Origin: Actinacidiphila rubida
GTDB lineage: Bacteria > Actinomycetota > Actinomycetes > Streptomycetales > Streptomycetaceae
Direction: 5' to 3'
Length of the DNA: 64,000 bases
Assembly (NCBI RefSeq): GCF_900110255.1
Contig: NZ_FODD01000032.1
Coordinates: 38,001-102,000 of the forward strand
The position numbers and the translations under genes are program-made. Position 1 is the stretch's first letter. The number at the start of each line of letters is the position of its first letter. This document shows positions 8,444-18,773 of the stretch, in pieces. The notes below the pieces were generated by a model. That model saw nothing but the letters and a program-made list of their open reading frames with translations, had not been told where the DNA came from and did no database searches.

Positions 8444-9643
8444 ATGACGGCCAGCACGCTCATCACCCACATCGGCAGCCTGGTCACCAACGATCCCTCC
8501 CTCCCCGACGCCGATCCCGCGTCCGGCCCGCTCGGCGTGCTGCGCGACGCCGCGGTCGCCATCGAGGGCGACCGCATCGCCTGGGTCGGCCCCTCCAGCA
8601 GAGCACCCGCCACCGACAACGCGGTCGACGCCGACGGCCGCGCGCTGCTCCCCGGCTTCGTCGACTCCCACTCGCACCTGGTCTTCGCCGGGGACCGCAC
8701 CGCCGAGTTCGCGGCCCGCATGTCCGGCCGCCCCTACACCGCCGGCGGCATCCGCACCACCGTCGCCGCGACCCGGGCCGCCTCGGACGCCGAACTGTCC
8801 GGCGCCGTCGGCCGCTACGTCGCCGAGGCGCTGCGGCAGGGCACCACCACCCTGGAGACCAAGTCCGGCTACGGCCTGACGGTCCAGGACGAGGCCCGCA
8901 GCCTGCGGATCGCCCGCGCGCACACCGAGGAGACCACCTACCTCGGCGCGCACATCGTCGCCCCCGAGTTCGCCGACGACCCGGCCGGGTACGTCGCCCT
9001 GGTCACCGGCGAGATGCTGGACGCCTGCGCGCCGCACGCCCGCTGGGTCGACGTGTTCTGCGAGCGCGGCGCGTTCGACGGCGACCAGGCCCGGGCCGTC
9101 CTGGAGGCGGGCCGGTCCCGCGGCCTGACCCCGCGGGTGCACGCCAACCAGCTCGGGCACGGTCCGGGCGTGCAGCTGGCCGTGGAGCTGGGCGCGGCCT
9201 CCGCCGACCACTGCACGCACCTGGACGACGCGGACGTCGACGCGCTCGCCGGCAGCGGCGGCGCGACCGTGGCCACGCTGCTGCCGGGCGCGGAGTTCTC
9301 CACCAGGGCCCGCTACCCCGACGCCCGCCGGCTGCTCGACGCGGGCGTGACCGTCGCGCTGTCCACGGACTGCAACCCCGGCTCGTCGTTCACCAGCTCG
9401 ATGCCGTTCTGCGTCGCCGTCGCGGTCCGCGACATGGGCATGACGCCGGACGAGGCCGTGCACGCCGCGACCTACGGCGGCGCGCGGGCGCTGCGCCGCG
9501 ACGACGTGGGCCGGGTCACCCCCGGCGCGCGGGCCGACCTCCTGCTGCTGGACGCGCCCAGCCACGTCCACCTCGCCTACCGCCCGGGCGTGCCCCTGAC
9601 CAGCGCCGTGTGGCGACGCGGCAAGGCGGCCTACCTGCGCTGA
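8444..9643 (+). CDS. hutI: imidazolonepropionase
   Basis: Third step of histidine degradation: hydrolysis of imidazolone-propionate to N-formimino-glutamate. The 399-residue protein is a metal-dependent amidohydrolase with FVDSHSHLVFAGDR (metal ligands near residues 75-77), KSGYGLT, HANQLGHG, SADHCTHL and STDCNPGSS, the last characteristic of HutI. It follows hutF after a 200-base spacer that is very C-rich and without a credible gene, so it may have its own ribosome entry (AACGGAGAACGACGGCC before ATG) and possibly its own promoter. It is convergent with the sigma-factor gene downstream. Confidence 0.95.
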   Translation: MTASTLITHIGSLVTNDPSLPDADPASGPLGVLRDAAVAIEGDRIAWVGPSSRAPATDNAVDADGRALLPGFVDSHSHLVFAGDRTAEFAARMSGRPYTAGGIRTTVAATRAASDAELSGAVGRYVAEALRQGTTTLETKSGYGLTVQDEARSLRIARAHTEETTYLGAHIVAPEFADDPAGYVALVTGEMLDACAPHARWVDVFCERGAFDGDQARAVLEAGRSRGLTPRVHANQLGHGPGVQLAVELGAASADHCTHLDDADVDALAGSGGATVATLLPGAEFSTRARYPDARRLLDAGVTVALSTDCNPGSSFTSSMPFCVAVAVRDMGMTPDEAVHAATYGGARALRRDDVGRVTPGARADLLLLDAPSHVHLAYRPGVPLTSAVWRRGKAAYLR

Positions 9644-9713
9644 CGCGCAGGGGCCGCCTCGGGTGCCGGAACGGGGCCCGCCGGACGCGGGGCTCCCGGA
9701 TACGGGCTGGGTG

Positions 9714-10646
9714 TCACTCCTCGACGAGCAGGCCGCGGCGCAGCCGCAGCAGCGTGCGGCTCAGCAGCCGGGAGACGTGCATCTGCGAGATGCCCAGCTC
9801 CTCGCCGATCTCGGACTGGGTGAGGTTGCCCACGAAGCGCAGGCTGAGGATGGTCCGGTCGCGCTGCGGGAGCTGCGCGATCAGCGGCTTGAGGGACTCG
9901 ACGAACTCGACGCCCTCCAGGTCGTGGTCCTCGTAGCCGATGCGGTCCGCGAGCGCCCCCTCCGGGTCGTCCTCGGCGGGCTGCGCGTCCAGCGAGCTGG
10001 CGGTGTACGCGTTGCTCGCCGACATGCCCTCGATGACCTCGTGCTCGGGCAGGCCCAGCCGCTCGGCCAGCTCGCGCACGGTCGGGGTGCGGTCCAGCTG
10101 CTGCGCCAGTTCGTCGCCGGCCTTCGCCAGGTCGAGCCGCAGCTCCTGCAGCCGGCGCGGCACGCGCACCGACCAGCTGGTGTCGCGGAAGAACCGCTTG
10201 ATCTCACCGACGATCGTCGGCATCGCGAACGTGGGGAACTCCACTTCGCGGCTCAGCTCGAACCGGTCGATCGCCTTGATCAGACCGATCGTGCCGACCT
10301 GGATGATGTCCTCCATTGGCTCGCTGCGGGTGCGGAACCGCGACGCGGCGAACTTCACCAGCGCCAGGTTCAGCTCCACGAGCGTGTTGCGCACGTAGGA
10401 GTACTCGTAGGTGCCCTCGTCGAGCGACTGCAGGCGGGCGAAGAGCGTCTTGGACAGCGCTCGCGCGTCCACCGGCCCGATCTCGTCGTACGGGGGGATG
10501 ACCGGGAGGTCCTCCAGGCCCTCGAACGCCGCCGGCACGCCGTGTGCCGTCCCGCTGTCTCCGCTGTCCGTGTGGACGGGCGCCGTGCGGACGGGCGCTG
10601 CCCCTTGCTGTTCCTGCTCATGATCCAGGCCGAGCCGGGGTGTCAT
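9714..10646 (-). CDS. RNA polymerase sigma factor of the SigB/SigF group
   Basis: A 310-residue group 3 sigma factor. Region 2 includes EDIIQVGTIGLIKAIDRFE (about residues 113-131) and FPTFAMPTIVGEIKRFFRD; region 3 follows with VRELAERLGLPEHEVIEG; region 4 ends with the helix-turn-helix TQSEIGEELGISQMHVSRLL. The first 40 residues are a divergent acidic/Gln-rich extension. GAGAGGG lies about 8 bases before ATG 10646. In streptomycetes these factors are held by anti-sigma kinases and freed by partner switching; the next two genes on the other strand encode exactly such partners. By position it resembles S. coelicolor SigI, a comparison made from memory. Confidence 0.92.
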   Translation of the reverse strand: MTPRLGLDHEQEQQGAAPVRTAPVHTDSGDSGTAHGVPAAFEGLEDLPVIPPYDEIGPVDARALSKTLFARLQSLDEGTYEYSYVRNTLVELNLALVKFAASRFRTRSEPMEDIIQVGTIGLIKAIDRFELSREVEFPTFAMPTIVGEIKRFFRDTSWSVRVPRRLQELRLDLAKAGDELAQQLDRTPTVRELAERLGLPEHEVIEGMSASNAYTASSLDAQPAEDDPEGALADRIGYEDHDLEGVEFVESLKPLIAQLPQRDRTILSLRFVGNLTQSEIGEELGISQMHVSRLLSRTLLRLRRGLLVEE

Positions 10647-10835
10647 GTGCTCATCCCTCTCTTGCGGCGGGCGGATGGCTGTGCCGTGGCCGATGGCCGC
10701 TCCTTAGCCGTATTCCACCCCTACCCCCTTTCCCTCGTATGGCGCAAGTTCAGAGCCCGAATCACACCGACTACCGCCGGGTGCGCTAAACGCGTAGGGT
10801 CAAACGGGCTTCACCGGGATCACGAAGGAGCGCAC

Positions 10836-11204
10836 ATGGACCGCGAGGCCGTCGGAACCGCCGACCTCGGCAGACTGCACGTCGAGGTGCGAGAGCACGG
10901 CAGGTCGGCGATCTTCACCCCGTCCGGCGAACTCGACCACCACACGGCGGAACTCCTGTCGGGTCCGATGGCCGACGCCATGGACACCGGGATCTCCCGC
11001 CTGGTCGTGGACTGCGGCAGCCTGGCCTTCTGCGACTCCACCGGCCTCAACGTGCTGCTGGGGGCCCGGCTGCGGGCCGAGCAGATGGGCGGCGGCGTCC
11101 ACCTCGCGGCGATGCAGCCCACCGTTTCCCGGGTGTTCGAGATCACCGGCGCGGAAGCGGTCTTCACCCTGCACGACACCCTTGACCAGGCACTTCAGGA
11201 ATAG
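10836..11204 (+). CDS. anti-sigma factor antagonist (STAS domain, SpoIIAA/RsbV type)
   Basis: A 122-residue single STAS domain. The phosphorylatable serine sits in the usual CDSTGLN motif (about residues 67-73). In the unphosphorylated form such proteins bind an anti-sigma kinase and release the sigma factor. GAAGGAG at 10824-10830 sets ATG 10836. It is divergent from the sigma gene (189-base shared upstream region) and 143 bases before the GHKL kinase, forming a full partner-switch module. I saw no GTTT-N15-GGGTA type promoter of the SigB class in the intergenic region. Confidence 0.9.
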   Translation: MDREAVGTADLGRLHVEVREHGRSAIFTPSGELDHHTAELLSGPMADAMDTGISRLVVDCGSLAFCDSTGLNVLLGARLRAEQMGGGVHLAAMQPTVSRVFEITGAEAVFTLHDTLDQALQE

Positions 11205-11347
11205 CGCGCCGTGGGGGTGGGGGAACTGCGCACAGCAGAGGTGAGCCGTGGGGGCCGGGCTTTTGTGGCACCGCGGACGTGTTCCCGGAGATCGACCGGG
11301 CAGGAGACAGACGGAACCGCGCCGGACATCCGTGAGGTGAGGCTGAG

Positions 11348-11854
11348 ATGAGCACCACCCGGCCCTACGCCGCGGACGACCGCGGTCCGGACACGGGCGA
11401 CACCGTCGAGTCGTCCGGCCTGGACGGGCAGGCCCCGACCCTCGACGAGCAGGTGCTGACCCTGCCGCTCACCGGGGAGAGCGGCATAGTGCCGCGCGCC
11501 CGGGACTTCACCCGCCAGGCGCTGCACGCGTGGGGCTGGCTGCCCGCCGCCACCGCCGACCGCAGGGCCGCCGCGGAGGACGTGCTGCTGGTCGTCTCGG
11601 AACTCGTCACCAACGCCTGCCTGCACGCCGGCGGGCCGGAGGAGCTCCGGCTGTGGCGCCACTCCAAGGCGCTGCGCATGGAGGTCGTCGACGGCGGCAC
11701 CGGTGACCCGGCGCCGCGCACTCCGCACCGCTCCGGCCGCCCGGGCGGCCACGGCATGTTCATCGTCCAGCGCCTGTGCCTGGACTGGGGCGTGGTGCGC
11801 AACGCCGACCGGCCCGGCAAGACGGTCTGGGCGGAGCTCGCCGCGCCGTCCTGA
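11348..11854 (+). CDS. GHKL ATP-binding protein, anti-sigma factor kinase (RsbW/SpoIIAB type)
   Basis: The 168 residues carry a histidine-kinase-like ATPase fold: N-box SELVTNACLHAG (about residues 84-95), G1-like VVDGGTGDPAP and G2-like GRPGGHGMFIVQRL. The N-terminal 40 residues are polar and variable. Such proteins phosphorylate their STAS partner on serine and sequester a sigma factor. Both the likely client sigma gene (9714-10646) and the STAS antagonist (10836-11204) are adjacent. The short, protein-kinase-like domain without transmembrane or sensor regions argues against a classical two-component kinase. Confidence 0.88.
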   Translation: MSTTRPYAADDRGPDTGDTVESSGLDGQAPTLDEQVLTLPLTGESGIVPRARDFTRQALHAWGWLPAATADRRAAAEDVLLVVSELVTNACLHAGGPEELRLWRHSKALRMEVVDGGTGDPAPRTPHRSGRPGGHGMFIVQRLCLDWGVVRNADRPGKTVWAELAAPS

Positions 11855-11920
11855 GCGCCGCCGCACGCCCAGCCGCCCACGGGCCCGGCCCAGCCCGGTC
11901 CGCGCCCCCGCCGACCCGCC

Positions 11921-13327
11921 CTAGCCGCGCAGCACCCGTACCAGCGCGTCCAGCGCCGCCGGGTAGCCGCCCTCGCCGGGCGTGCCGTATCCGATGATCA
12001 GGCCCTGCGGCCGGTCGTCCGCCGGCTCGTGCCAGTGGTCGCCGAGCGTGCCCAGGGCCAGACCCGCGCGCGCGGCGCGGTCGCGGACCGCCGTCTCGTC
12101 CGGGCCCTCGGGGTCCAGCCGCAGCAGGGCGTGGAGCCCCGCCGCGATGCCACTGGGCGCGTGCCGCCCGGCCAGCCGGGACACCAGCAGGTCCCGCCGC
12201 CGCCGGTAGCGCAGCCGGCCCGCGCGCACCTGCCGGTCGTAGCCGTGGTCGGTGATCAGCTCGGCCAGCGCGAGCTGCCCGACGGCGCCGGTGTGGAAGT
12301 CGCTGTAGAGCTTCGCCTCGGCGACCGGCCCGACCAGCCGTGCCGGCAGCACCATCCAGCCGAGCCGCAGCGCCGGGCCCAGCGTCTTGGAGGCCGTGCC
12401 GAGGTACACCACGTGCTCGGGGGCCATGCCCTGGAGCGCGCCGACCGGCTGGCGGTCGTAGCGGAACTCGCCGTCGTAGTCGTCCTCGACCACCAGCCCG
12501 CCGCCGCCCCGCGCCCACCCGGCCAGCGCGTGCCTCCTGGCCGGGTGCAGGGTGACGCCCGTCGGGTACTGGTGCGCGGGCGTGACCACGACCGCGTCGG
12601 CGTCCACCGCGCCGCCCAGCAGGTCGGTGCGGGCGCCCAGCGCGTCCGTGGGCAGCGCCACCACGCGCCCGCCGGCGCGCCGCACCACCTCGCGGTGGAA
12701 CGGCAGCCCGGGGTCCTCCATCGCCACGACCGGGCCCGCGACGGCGACCAGCAGGGCCAGCCCCTGGACGTACCCGGAGGTCACCACGATCCGCTCGGGG
12801 TCGGCGACGACGCCGCGGGCCCGGCCCAGGTAGTCCGCGAGGGCCGTGCGCAGCGGCAGGGCGCCCCGCGGGTCGCCGTAGTCGAACGCGGCGGAGGGCG
12901 CGGCGGCCAGCGCCCGGCGGGTCGCCCGCACCCAGGCGGCCGCGGGGAACGACGTGACGTCGGGACTGCCCGGCCGCAGGTCGTGCCGGGGCGGCGGCAC
13001 CGAGCCGGGCGCGGGCGGCGCGGCGGGGGACGCGCGGCCGGGCCGCTCGGCGACGACGGTCCCCGAGCCCTGCCGGGCCGTGAGGTACCCCTCGGCGATG
13101 AGCTGGTCGAAGGCGGCCTTCACCGTGCCGCGGGACAGGCCGAGCTGGTCGGCGAGGCGCCGGGTGGACGGCAGCCGTGCGGCCGGGGCGAGGCGCCCGC
13201 CGCGGACGGCGTCCCGCAGGGCGCGCTCCAGCGCGGCGCGGCGCCCGCCGGGGCCGGGTGACGCCCCCAGGTCCAGATGCAGGTCGACGCCCGAGGAACC
13301 CGGGAAAGTGGGCCAGGAATCAGCCAT
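11921..13327 (-). CDS. MocR/PdxR-family transcriptional regulator (GntR HTH fused to aminotransferase fold)
   Basis: About 468 residues. The N-terminal winged helix (about residues 25-95, LPSTRRLADQLGLSRGTVK) belongs to the GntR family. The remainder is a fold-I aminotransferase with the PLP lysine in GTASKTLGPALRLGW (K313), PDVTSFP near the domain junction, VTPAHQYPTG and DDYDGEFRY. MocR proteins use PLP or PLP-amino-acid adducts as effectors and often control vitamin B6, GABA or redox genes. The start at 13327 (MADSW) is preferred over an upstream GTG at 13384 because it leaves room for a divergent promoter. The gene faces the AhpD-like gene, with 47 bases between the starts. Confidence 0.9.
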   Translation of the reverse strand: MADSWPTFPGSSGVDLHLDLGASPGPGGRRAALERALRDAVRGGRLAPAARLPSTRRLADQLGLSRGTVKAAFDQLIAEGYLTARQGSGTVVAERPGRASPAAPPAPGSVPPPRHDLRPGSPDVTSFPAAAWVRATRRALAAAPSAAFDYGDPRGALPLRTALADYLGRARGVVADPERIVVTSGYVQGLALLVAVAGPVVAMEDPGLPFHREVVRRAGGRVVALPTDALGARTDLLGGAVDADAVVVTPAHQYPTGVTLHPARRHALAGWARGGGGLVVEDDYDGEFRYDRQPVGALQGMAPEHVVYLGTASKTLGPALRLGWMVLPARLVGPVAEAKLYSDFHTGAVGQLALAELITDHGYDRQVRAGRLRYRRRRDLLVSRLAGRHAPSGIAAGLHALLRLDPEGPDETAVRDRAARAGLALGTLGDHWHEPADDRPQGLIIGYGTPGEGGYPAALDALVRVLRG

Positions 13328-13374
13328 GGAACTGGACCTTATCGGGGATCCATTCGCGCCGTAACGTCGAGGCC

Positions 13375-13929
13375 ATGAGCACACAGAGCATCGAGACCGC
13401 CGCCCGGACCGCCGCTGACTCCGCCGCCCAGGACACCGCCGGTTCCGCCGCCGCGCCCGCCGCCGCGCCCGCCTCCCCGATCGTCGTCCCGCCCGTCCGC
13501 CTCGCCGTCGACCGCCTCGTCCCGCACGTCAACCGCGCCATGAACGCGCTGGACGCCGCGTCCCGCGAGGTGGGCCTGGAGGCCTCGCTGCTGGAACTGG
13601 TGCGGGCCCGCGCCTCGCAGCTCAACGGCTGTGCGTACTGCGTGGACGCGCACTCCAGGGACGCCCGGGACGCCGGGGAGAGTGAGCGGCGGCTGTACGC
13701 GCTGCCCGTGTGGCGGGAGACGCCCTTCTTCACCGCGCGCGAGCGGGCCGCGCTGGAGCTGACCGAGGCGGGCACCCGGCTGACCGAGCAGCCGGTCGGC
13801 GACGAGGTGTTCGCGCGCGCCGCCGCCCAGTTCGACGAGAAGGAGCTGGCGGAACTGGTGTGGACGATCGCCGTGATCAACGCCTGGAACCGGCTGGGCG
13901 CCGTCGCCCGCCCGTGGCCGCTGGGCTGA
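13375..13929 (+). CDS. carboxymuconolactone decarboxylase-family (AhpD-like) protein
   Basis: A 184-residue alkylhydroperoxidase-D-like protein. The redox motif is LNGCAYCVDAH (C86, C89, H93), the CxxC-xxx-H pattern of AhpD-type peroxidatic proteins. The first 35 residues are an Ala/Pro-rich extension. ATG 13375 has no clear ribosome-binding site, and TAACGT lies 8 bases upstream, which suggests a leaderless message. The MocR regulator is transcribed from the same 47-base gap, so MocR control of this gene is likely, as is common for this pairing in actinobacteria. Confidence 0.9.
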   Translation: MSTQSIETAARTAADSAAQDTAGSAAAPAAAPASPIVVPPVRLAVDRLVPHVNRAMNALDAASREVGLEASLLELVRARASQLNGCAYCVDAHSRDARDAGESERRLYALPVWRETPFFTARERAALELTEAGTRLTEQPVGDEVFARAAAQFDEKELAELVWTIAVINAWNRLGAVARPWPLG

Positions 13930-13950
13930 GCGCGAGCGGGGAGCGGAGGA

Positions 13951-13995
13951 GACGACGAGCGGGGGGACGACGAGCGGGGGGACGACGAGCGGGCG
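13951..13995. repeat. three tandem copies of a 15-bp unit
   Basis: The unit GACGACGAGCGGGGG occurs at 13951, 13966 and 13981, the last copy diverging in its final bases. It lies between the AhpD-like gene and the terminator hairpin, in non-coding sequence. Slipped-strand expansion is the simplest explanation. Confidence 0.8.
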
Positions 13996-14025
13996 GGCAC
14001 CGGAGGAACCGGTGCCCGCCCGCTC
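13987..14025. terminator. bidirectional hairpin terminator between convergent genes
   Basis: A perfect 17-bp stem (13987-14003 with 14009-14025) and a 5-base AGGAA loop separate the convergent AhpD-like and peptide-transporter genes. There is no T-tract, as is usual in streptomycetes. Confidence 0.85.
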
Positions 14026-14043
14026 AGGGGCTTCCCGCCAGGG

Positions 14044-15576
<1,533 letters not shown>

Positions 15577-15992
15577 GTGCTGAGTCCTCGTGGGGGAGGG
15601 CCCCAGGTGGCCCGTGGGGGGCCGGGAGGCCGGGAGGCCGCGGAGGCGGGCGGCACGGCATCGTCGCCAGGCCCGGTCACCGCGGCAGGACTGCTCCGCA
15701 TCCGGAAGCCTGCATGACTATCCGGGAACGGGCGTTTGAATACTGTATGACACTCAGAGGTGTGGTATGGGTCGATCTGCGATCTGGGTCACACGACGGG
15801 ACGCGGCCCGGATTGTCCGGAAGGTCGGCAAGGTCGGGCGAGATCATCCGGCGATCGCGGAACCGTGCCCGCGGCAATTCCCTCAGGGGTCCCGACCCTC
15901 TTCGCGCACCCTGGCGGTGGCCGCCCCACGGCGGCCATCCGCTCTGCCCACCACCGGGTCGCGGCTGCTCCGTGCGGACTACCATCAAGCCC
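15577..15992. other. 416-base intergenic region between transporter and two-component genes
   Basis: No credible gene. The transporter-proximal part is extremely G-rich with short CCGGGAGG repeats (about 15620-15645). Around 15725-15770 there is an AT-richer stretch with a short inverted repeat ACAC-N6-GTGT (15750-15763), the most likely position for divergent promoters. I found no convincing -35/-10 pair in either direction. Confidence 0.5.
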
Positions 15993-16667
15993 ATGACCCG
16001 CGTACTTCTGGCCGAGGACGACGCATCCATCTCGGAGCCCCTTGCCCGCGCACTGCGCCGCGAGGGGTACGAGGTCGAGGTGCGCGAGGACGGACCCACC
16101 GCTCTGGAGACCGCGCTGCTGGGCTCGGTCGACCTGGTGGTGCTCGATCTGGGCCTGCCGGGGATGGACGGCCTCGACGTCTGCCGGCGCATCCGGACCG
16201 AAGGCCACTCCTTCCCGGTCCTCGTGCTCACCGCGCGCGCCGACGAGGTCGACACCGTCGTCGGCCTGGACGCCGGCGCCGACGACTACGTCACCAAGCC
16301 GTTCCGCCTCGCCGAACTGCTCGCCCGGGTCCGGGCCCTGCTGCGCCGCGGCACCACCGAGCCCGCCCAGCCCTCCACCCACGGCGTGCGGATCGACGTC
16401 GAGTCGCACCGCGCCTGGATGGGCGACGACGAACTGCAGCTCACCGCCAAGGAGTTCGACCTGCTGCGGGTCCTGGTCAGGGACGCCGGCCGGGTCGTCA
16501 CGCGCGAGCAGCTCATGCGCGAGGTGTGGGACACCACCTGGTGGTCGTCCACCAAGACCCTGGACATGCACATCTCGTGGCTGCGCAAGAAGCTCGGTGA
16601 CGACGCGGGCAACCCGCGCTTCATCTCCACCGTGCGCGGTGTGGGCTTCCGCTTCGAGAAGAACTGA
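15993..16667 (+). CDS. OmpR/PhoB-family response regulator
   Basis: A 224-residue two-component regulator. The receiver domain (residues 1-115) has the acidic pair ED at 8-9, the phosphorylated D52 in VLDLGLPG, T80 and K102 in VTKPF. The winged-helix DNA-binding domain (about 130-224) has ELQLTAKEFDLLRVL, TREQLMREVW and STVRGVGFRFE. The histidine kinase starts 12 bases after its stop, so the pair is an operon. The signal and regulon are unknown. Confidence 0.95.
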   Translation: MTRVLLAEDDASISEPLARALRREGYEVEVREDGPTALETALLGSVDLVVLDLGLPGMDGLDVCRRIRTEGHSFPVLVLTARADEVDTVVGLDAGADDYVTKPFRLAELLARVRALLRRGTTEPAQPSTHGVRIDVESHRAWMGDDELQLTAKEFDLLRVLVRDAGRVVTREQLMREVWDTTWWSSTKTLDMHISWLRKKLGDDAGNPRFISTVRGVGFRFEKN

Positions 16668-16679
16668 GTCCGCCCCTCC

Positions 16680-17948
16680 ATGCGGCGCCGGCTGATCGCG
16701 TCCACGCTCGCCGTGGTGCTCGTCGTCATCGGCGTCTTCGGCCTGTCCCTGGTGCTGGTCGAGAGCCGGGCCATCGAGAGCACCGCCAAGGACGGCGTCG
16801 ACTCGGAGGCGGTGCGGCTCACCGGAGTCGTGGAGAACCGCATCGCGGCCGGCGAGCCCATCGACAGCAGCGGGCTCGGCCGGCAGATCGCGGAGGACCG
16901 CTTCGCCGTCGTCCGCGTCCCGGGCCACCCCCAGGTGCGGCTCGGCACGCGGCCCGAGGGTTCGGTGCTCAGCTCCACCCAGCACGGCGACCACGGCGTG
17001 ACCGTCACCGTCGAGGAGTCCCGGTCCACCGTCAGCCAGGAGGTCGGCCGCACCCTGCTGGTCATCCTGGCGGTGGCGCTGCTCGCGGTGCTGGCCGCGG
17101 TCGCCCTGGCCGTGCTCCAGGCCCGCCGGCTGACCAGCCCGCTCACCGACCTCGCCGAGACCGCCGAGCGCCTGGGCTCCGGCGACCCCCGGCCGCGGCA
17201 CCGCCGCTACGGGGTGCCCGAGCTCGACCGGATCGCGGACGTGCTGGATGCCAGCGCCGAGCGGATCGGGCGGATGCTCACCGCCGAGCGGCGGCTCGCC
17301 GCCGACGCCTCCCACCAGCTGCGCACCCCGCTGACCGCGCTGTCGATGCGGCTGGAGGAGATCGTCGCCACCGCCGAGGACCAGGAGGCGGTCAAGGAGG
17401 AGGCGGCCATCGCGCTCGGCCAGGTCGAGCGGCTCACCGACGTCGTGCAGCGGCTGCTGACGAACTCACGCGATCCGCGCAGCGGCTCGGCCGTCGACTT
17501 CGACCTGGACGAGGTGGTCAGGCAGCAGGTGGAGGAGTGGCGCCCGGCCTACCAGGGCGAGGGGCGCTCGATGGTGCTGACCGGGGCGCGCCGGCTGCGT
17601 GCGGTCGGGACCCCCGGCGCGGTCGCCCAGGTGCTGGCCACTCTCATCGAGAACGCGCTGATGCACGGTGCGGGCACCGTCACGCTGCACACCCGCGTCA
17701 CCGGCACGCAGGCCGTGGTCGAGGTCACCGACGACGGCCCCGGGGTGCCGCCCGACCTGGGCACGCGGGTCTTCGAGCGCTCGGTCAGCGGCCGCAACTC
17801 CACGGGGCTGGGCCTGGCGGTCGCCCGCGACCTGGCCGAGGCCGACGGCGGCCGGCTGGAACTGCTGCAGCACAGGCCGCCGGTGTTCGCCCTCTTCCTG
17901 GCCCAGGAGATCACCCCGCAGCCACCCCCGGACGACGTTGTCGGCTGA
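16680..17948 (+). CDS. membrane sensor histidine kinase
   Basis: A 422-residue kinase partner of the preceding response regulator. Helix 1 is residues 5-27; an extracellular sensor of about 95 residues follows; helix 2 is about 124-145; then HAMP, the HisKA domain with the phospho-acceptor H212 in DASHQLRTPLTAL, and the ATPase with N-box LIENALMHGAG, G1 TDDGPGVPPDL and G2 NSTGLGLAVARDL. All catalytic boxes are intact. The extracellular loop has no recognisable ligand-binding fold. Confidence 0.94.
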   Translation: MRRRLIASTLAVVLVVIGVFGLSLVLVESRAIESTAKDGVDSEAVRLTGVVENRIAAGEPIDSSGLGRQIAEDRFAVVRVPGHPQVRLGTRPEGSVLSSTQHGDHGVTVTVEESRSTVSQEVGRTLLVILAVALLAVLAAVALAVLQARRLTSPLTDLAETAERLGSGDPRPRHRRYGVPELDRIADVLDASAERIGRMLTAERRLAADASHQLRTPLTALSMRLEEIVATAEDQEAVKEEAAIALGQVERLTDVVQRLLTNSRDPRSGSAVDFDLDEVVRQQVEEWRPAYQGEGRSMVLTGARRLRAVGTPGAVAQVLATLIENALMHGAGTVTLHTRVTGTQAVVEVTDDGPGVPPDLGTRVFERSVSGRNSTGLGLAVARDLAEADGGRLELLQHRPPVFALFLAQEITPQPPPDDVVG

Positions 17949-17975
17949 GCCGCCGAGGGCCTCGAGGACCGACCG

Positions 17976-17997
17976 GCGCCCCGGCCGGCCGGGGCGC
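17976..17997. terminator. perfect 22-bp palindrome, terminator between convergent genes
   Basis: Lies between the histidine-kinase stop and the gtrA-like stop. The arms are fully complementary G/C (11 bp each) and would fold into a hairpin with a GGCC tip. A bidirectional terminator is the natural reading. Confidence 0.75.
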
Positions 17998-18003
17998 GCG
18001 GGA

Positions 18004-18537
18004 TCAGAGGCGCTTCTTCGCCGGGGAGGGGCCGTCCTTGCCGGGCCGCTCCTGCACCCGGGACTCGGCCAGTATGGCTTCGGCCTGCCCCACCGCGCCC
18101 GCCCCGGGCAGCGCCTTGAACACCCAGGTGCGGTACGACCAGAAGCGGAACAGCGTCGCCACGCCGATGCCGAGGAACTTGAAGACGTTGCTCTGCACCG
18201 TGCTGTCCCAGCCGAAGCCGTAGGTGGCCAGGTACAGGATGCCGTTCTCGATCACCAGGCCGATGGCGCTGAACAGCAGGAACAGCCCCAGCTCGCGGGT
18301 GCGTCCGGCCTTGTCGCGGTCACGGTAGGTGAAGTAGCGGAAGCCGACGTAGTTGAAGGCGATCGACACGACCGTGGCGATGATCGACGACCGGACCGTC
18401 TGCAGTCCGGTGTTGTGCATGATCAGGTTGAAGACGCCGAGGTTCACCAGGACGCCGGCGCCGCCCACGGCACCGAACTTGGCGATCTCGCTGCGCAACC
18501 GCTTCAGATTCGAGCCCAGGGTGCGCAGTCCGCTCAT
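18004..18537 (-). CDS. GtrA-family membrane protein
   Basis: A 177-residue protein with four predicted membrane helices (FGAVGGAGVLVNLGVFNLIM, a second around IIATVVSIAFNYVGFRYFTY, and two more after residue 90). The pattern SxxFNYxxxRxFTY is typical of GtrA, proteins thought to flip polyprenyl-phosphate-linked sugars or assist glycosyltransferases. The C-terminal 30 residues are basic and polar. ATG 18537 is chosen over 18585 because the conserved part begins shortly after it. It faces purK across a 236-base divergent region. Confidence 0.85.
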   Translation of the reverse strand: MSGLRTLGSNLKRLRSEIAKFGAVGGAGVLVNLGVFNLIMHNTGLQTVRSSIIATVVSIAFNYVGFRYFTYRDRDKAGRTRELGLFLLFSAIGLVIENGILYLATYGFGWDSTVQSNVFKFLGIGVATLFRFWSYRTWVFKALPGAGAVGQAEAILAESRVQERPGKDGPSPAKKRL

Positions 18538-18645
18538 GGTGATCGTTCGGCCCTGTCTGTGCGGATCGAGCACCAGGGCGGCCAACCGTTCGCGGTCCGG
18601 GTGCGGGGAGTCAATAGCGCCCCCCTCATGCTAACCATGTAGTGC

Positions 18646-18660
18646 GATCGTACGGCGATC
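18646..18660. promoter_or_regulatory. inverted repeat in the gtrA-like/purK divergent region
   Basis: GATCG and CGATC flank TACGG. A second CGTACG core occurs at 18682-18687, 33 bases (about three helical turns) from the CGTACG at 18649-18654. The spacing suggests a double operator near the purK promoter. The regulator is unknown. Confidence 0.35.
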
Positions 18661-18773
18661 ACGGCTCGTTGTTGGTGCGGTCGTACGGAAGATACCCTGG
18701 TAGGTGCCATCCGGCGGGGCTAGGACGCGCACTGGTCCCCTCGCACCACCCGCGTATCCCGGCAGGAAGAACC

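Noticed and set aside
8256..8447. 63-codon proline/arginine-rich frame between hutF and hutI
   Set aside because: Low-complexity product that only mirrors local C-rich composition, no ribosome-binding site, no family resemblance.
13333..13367. TGGACC and TAACGT as a -35/-10 pair for the AhpD-like gene
   Set aside because: The spacing is 23 bases, too long for a standard promoter; only the -10-like TAACGT is kept as a suggestion.
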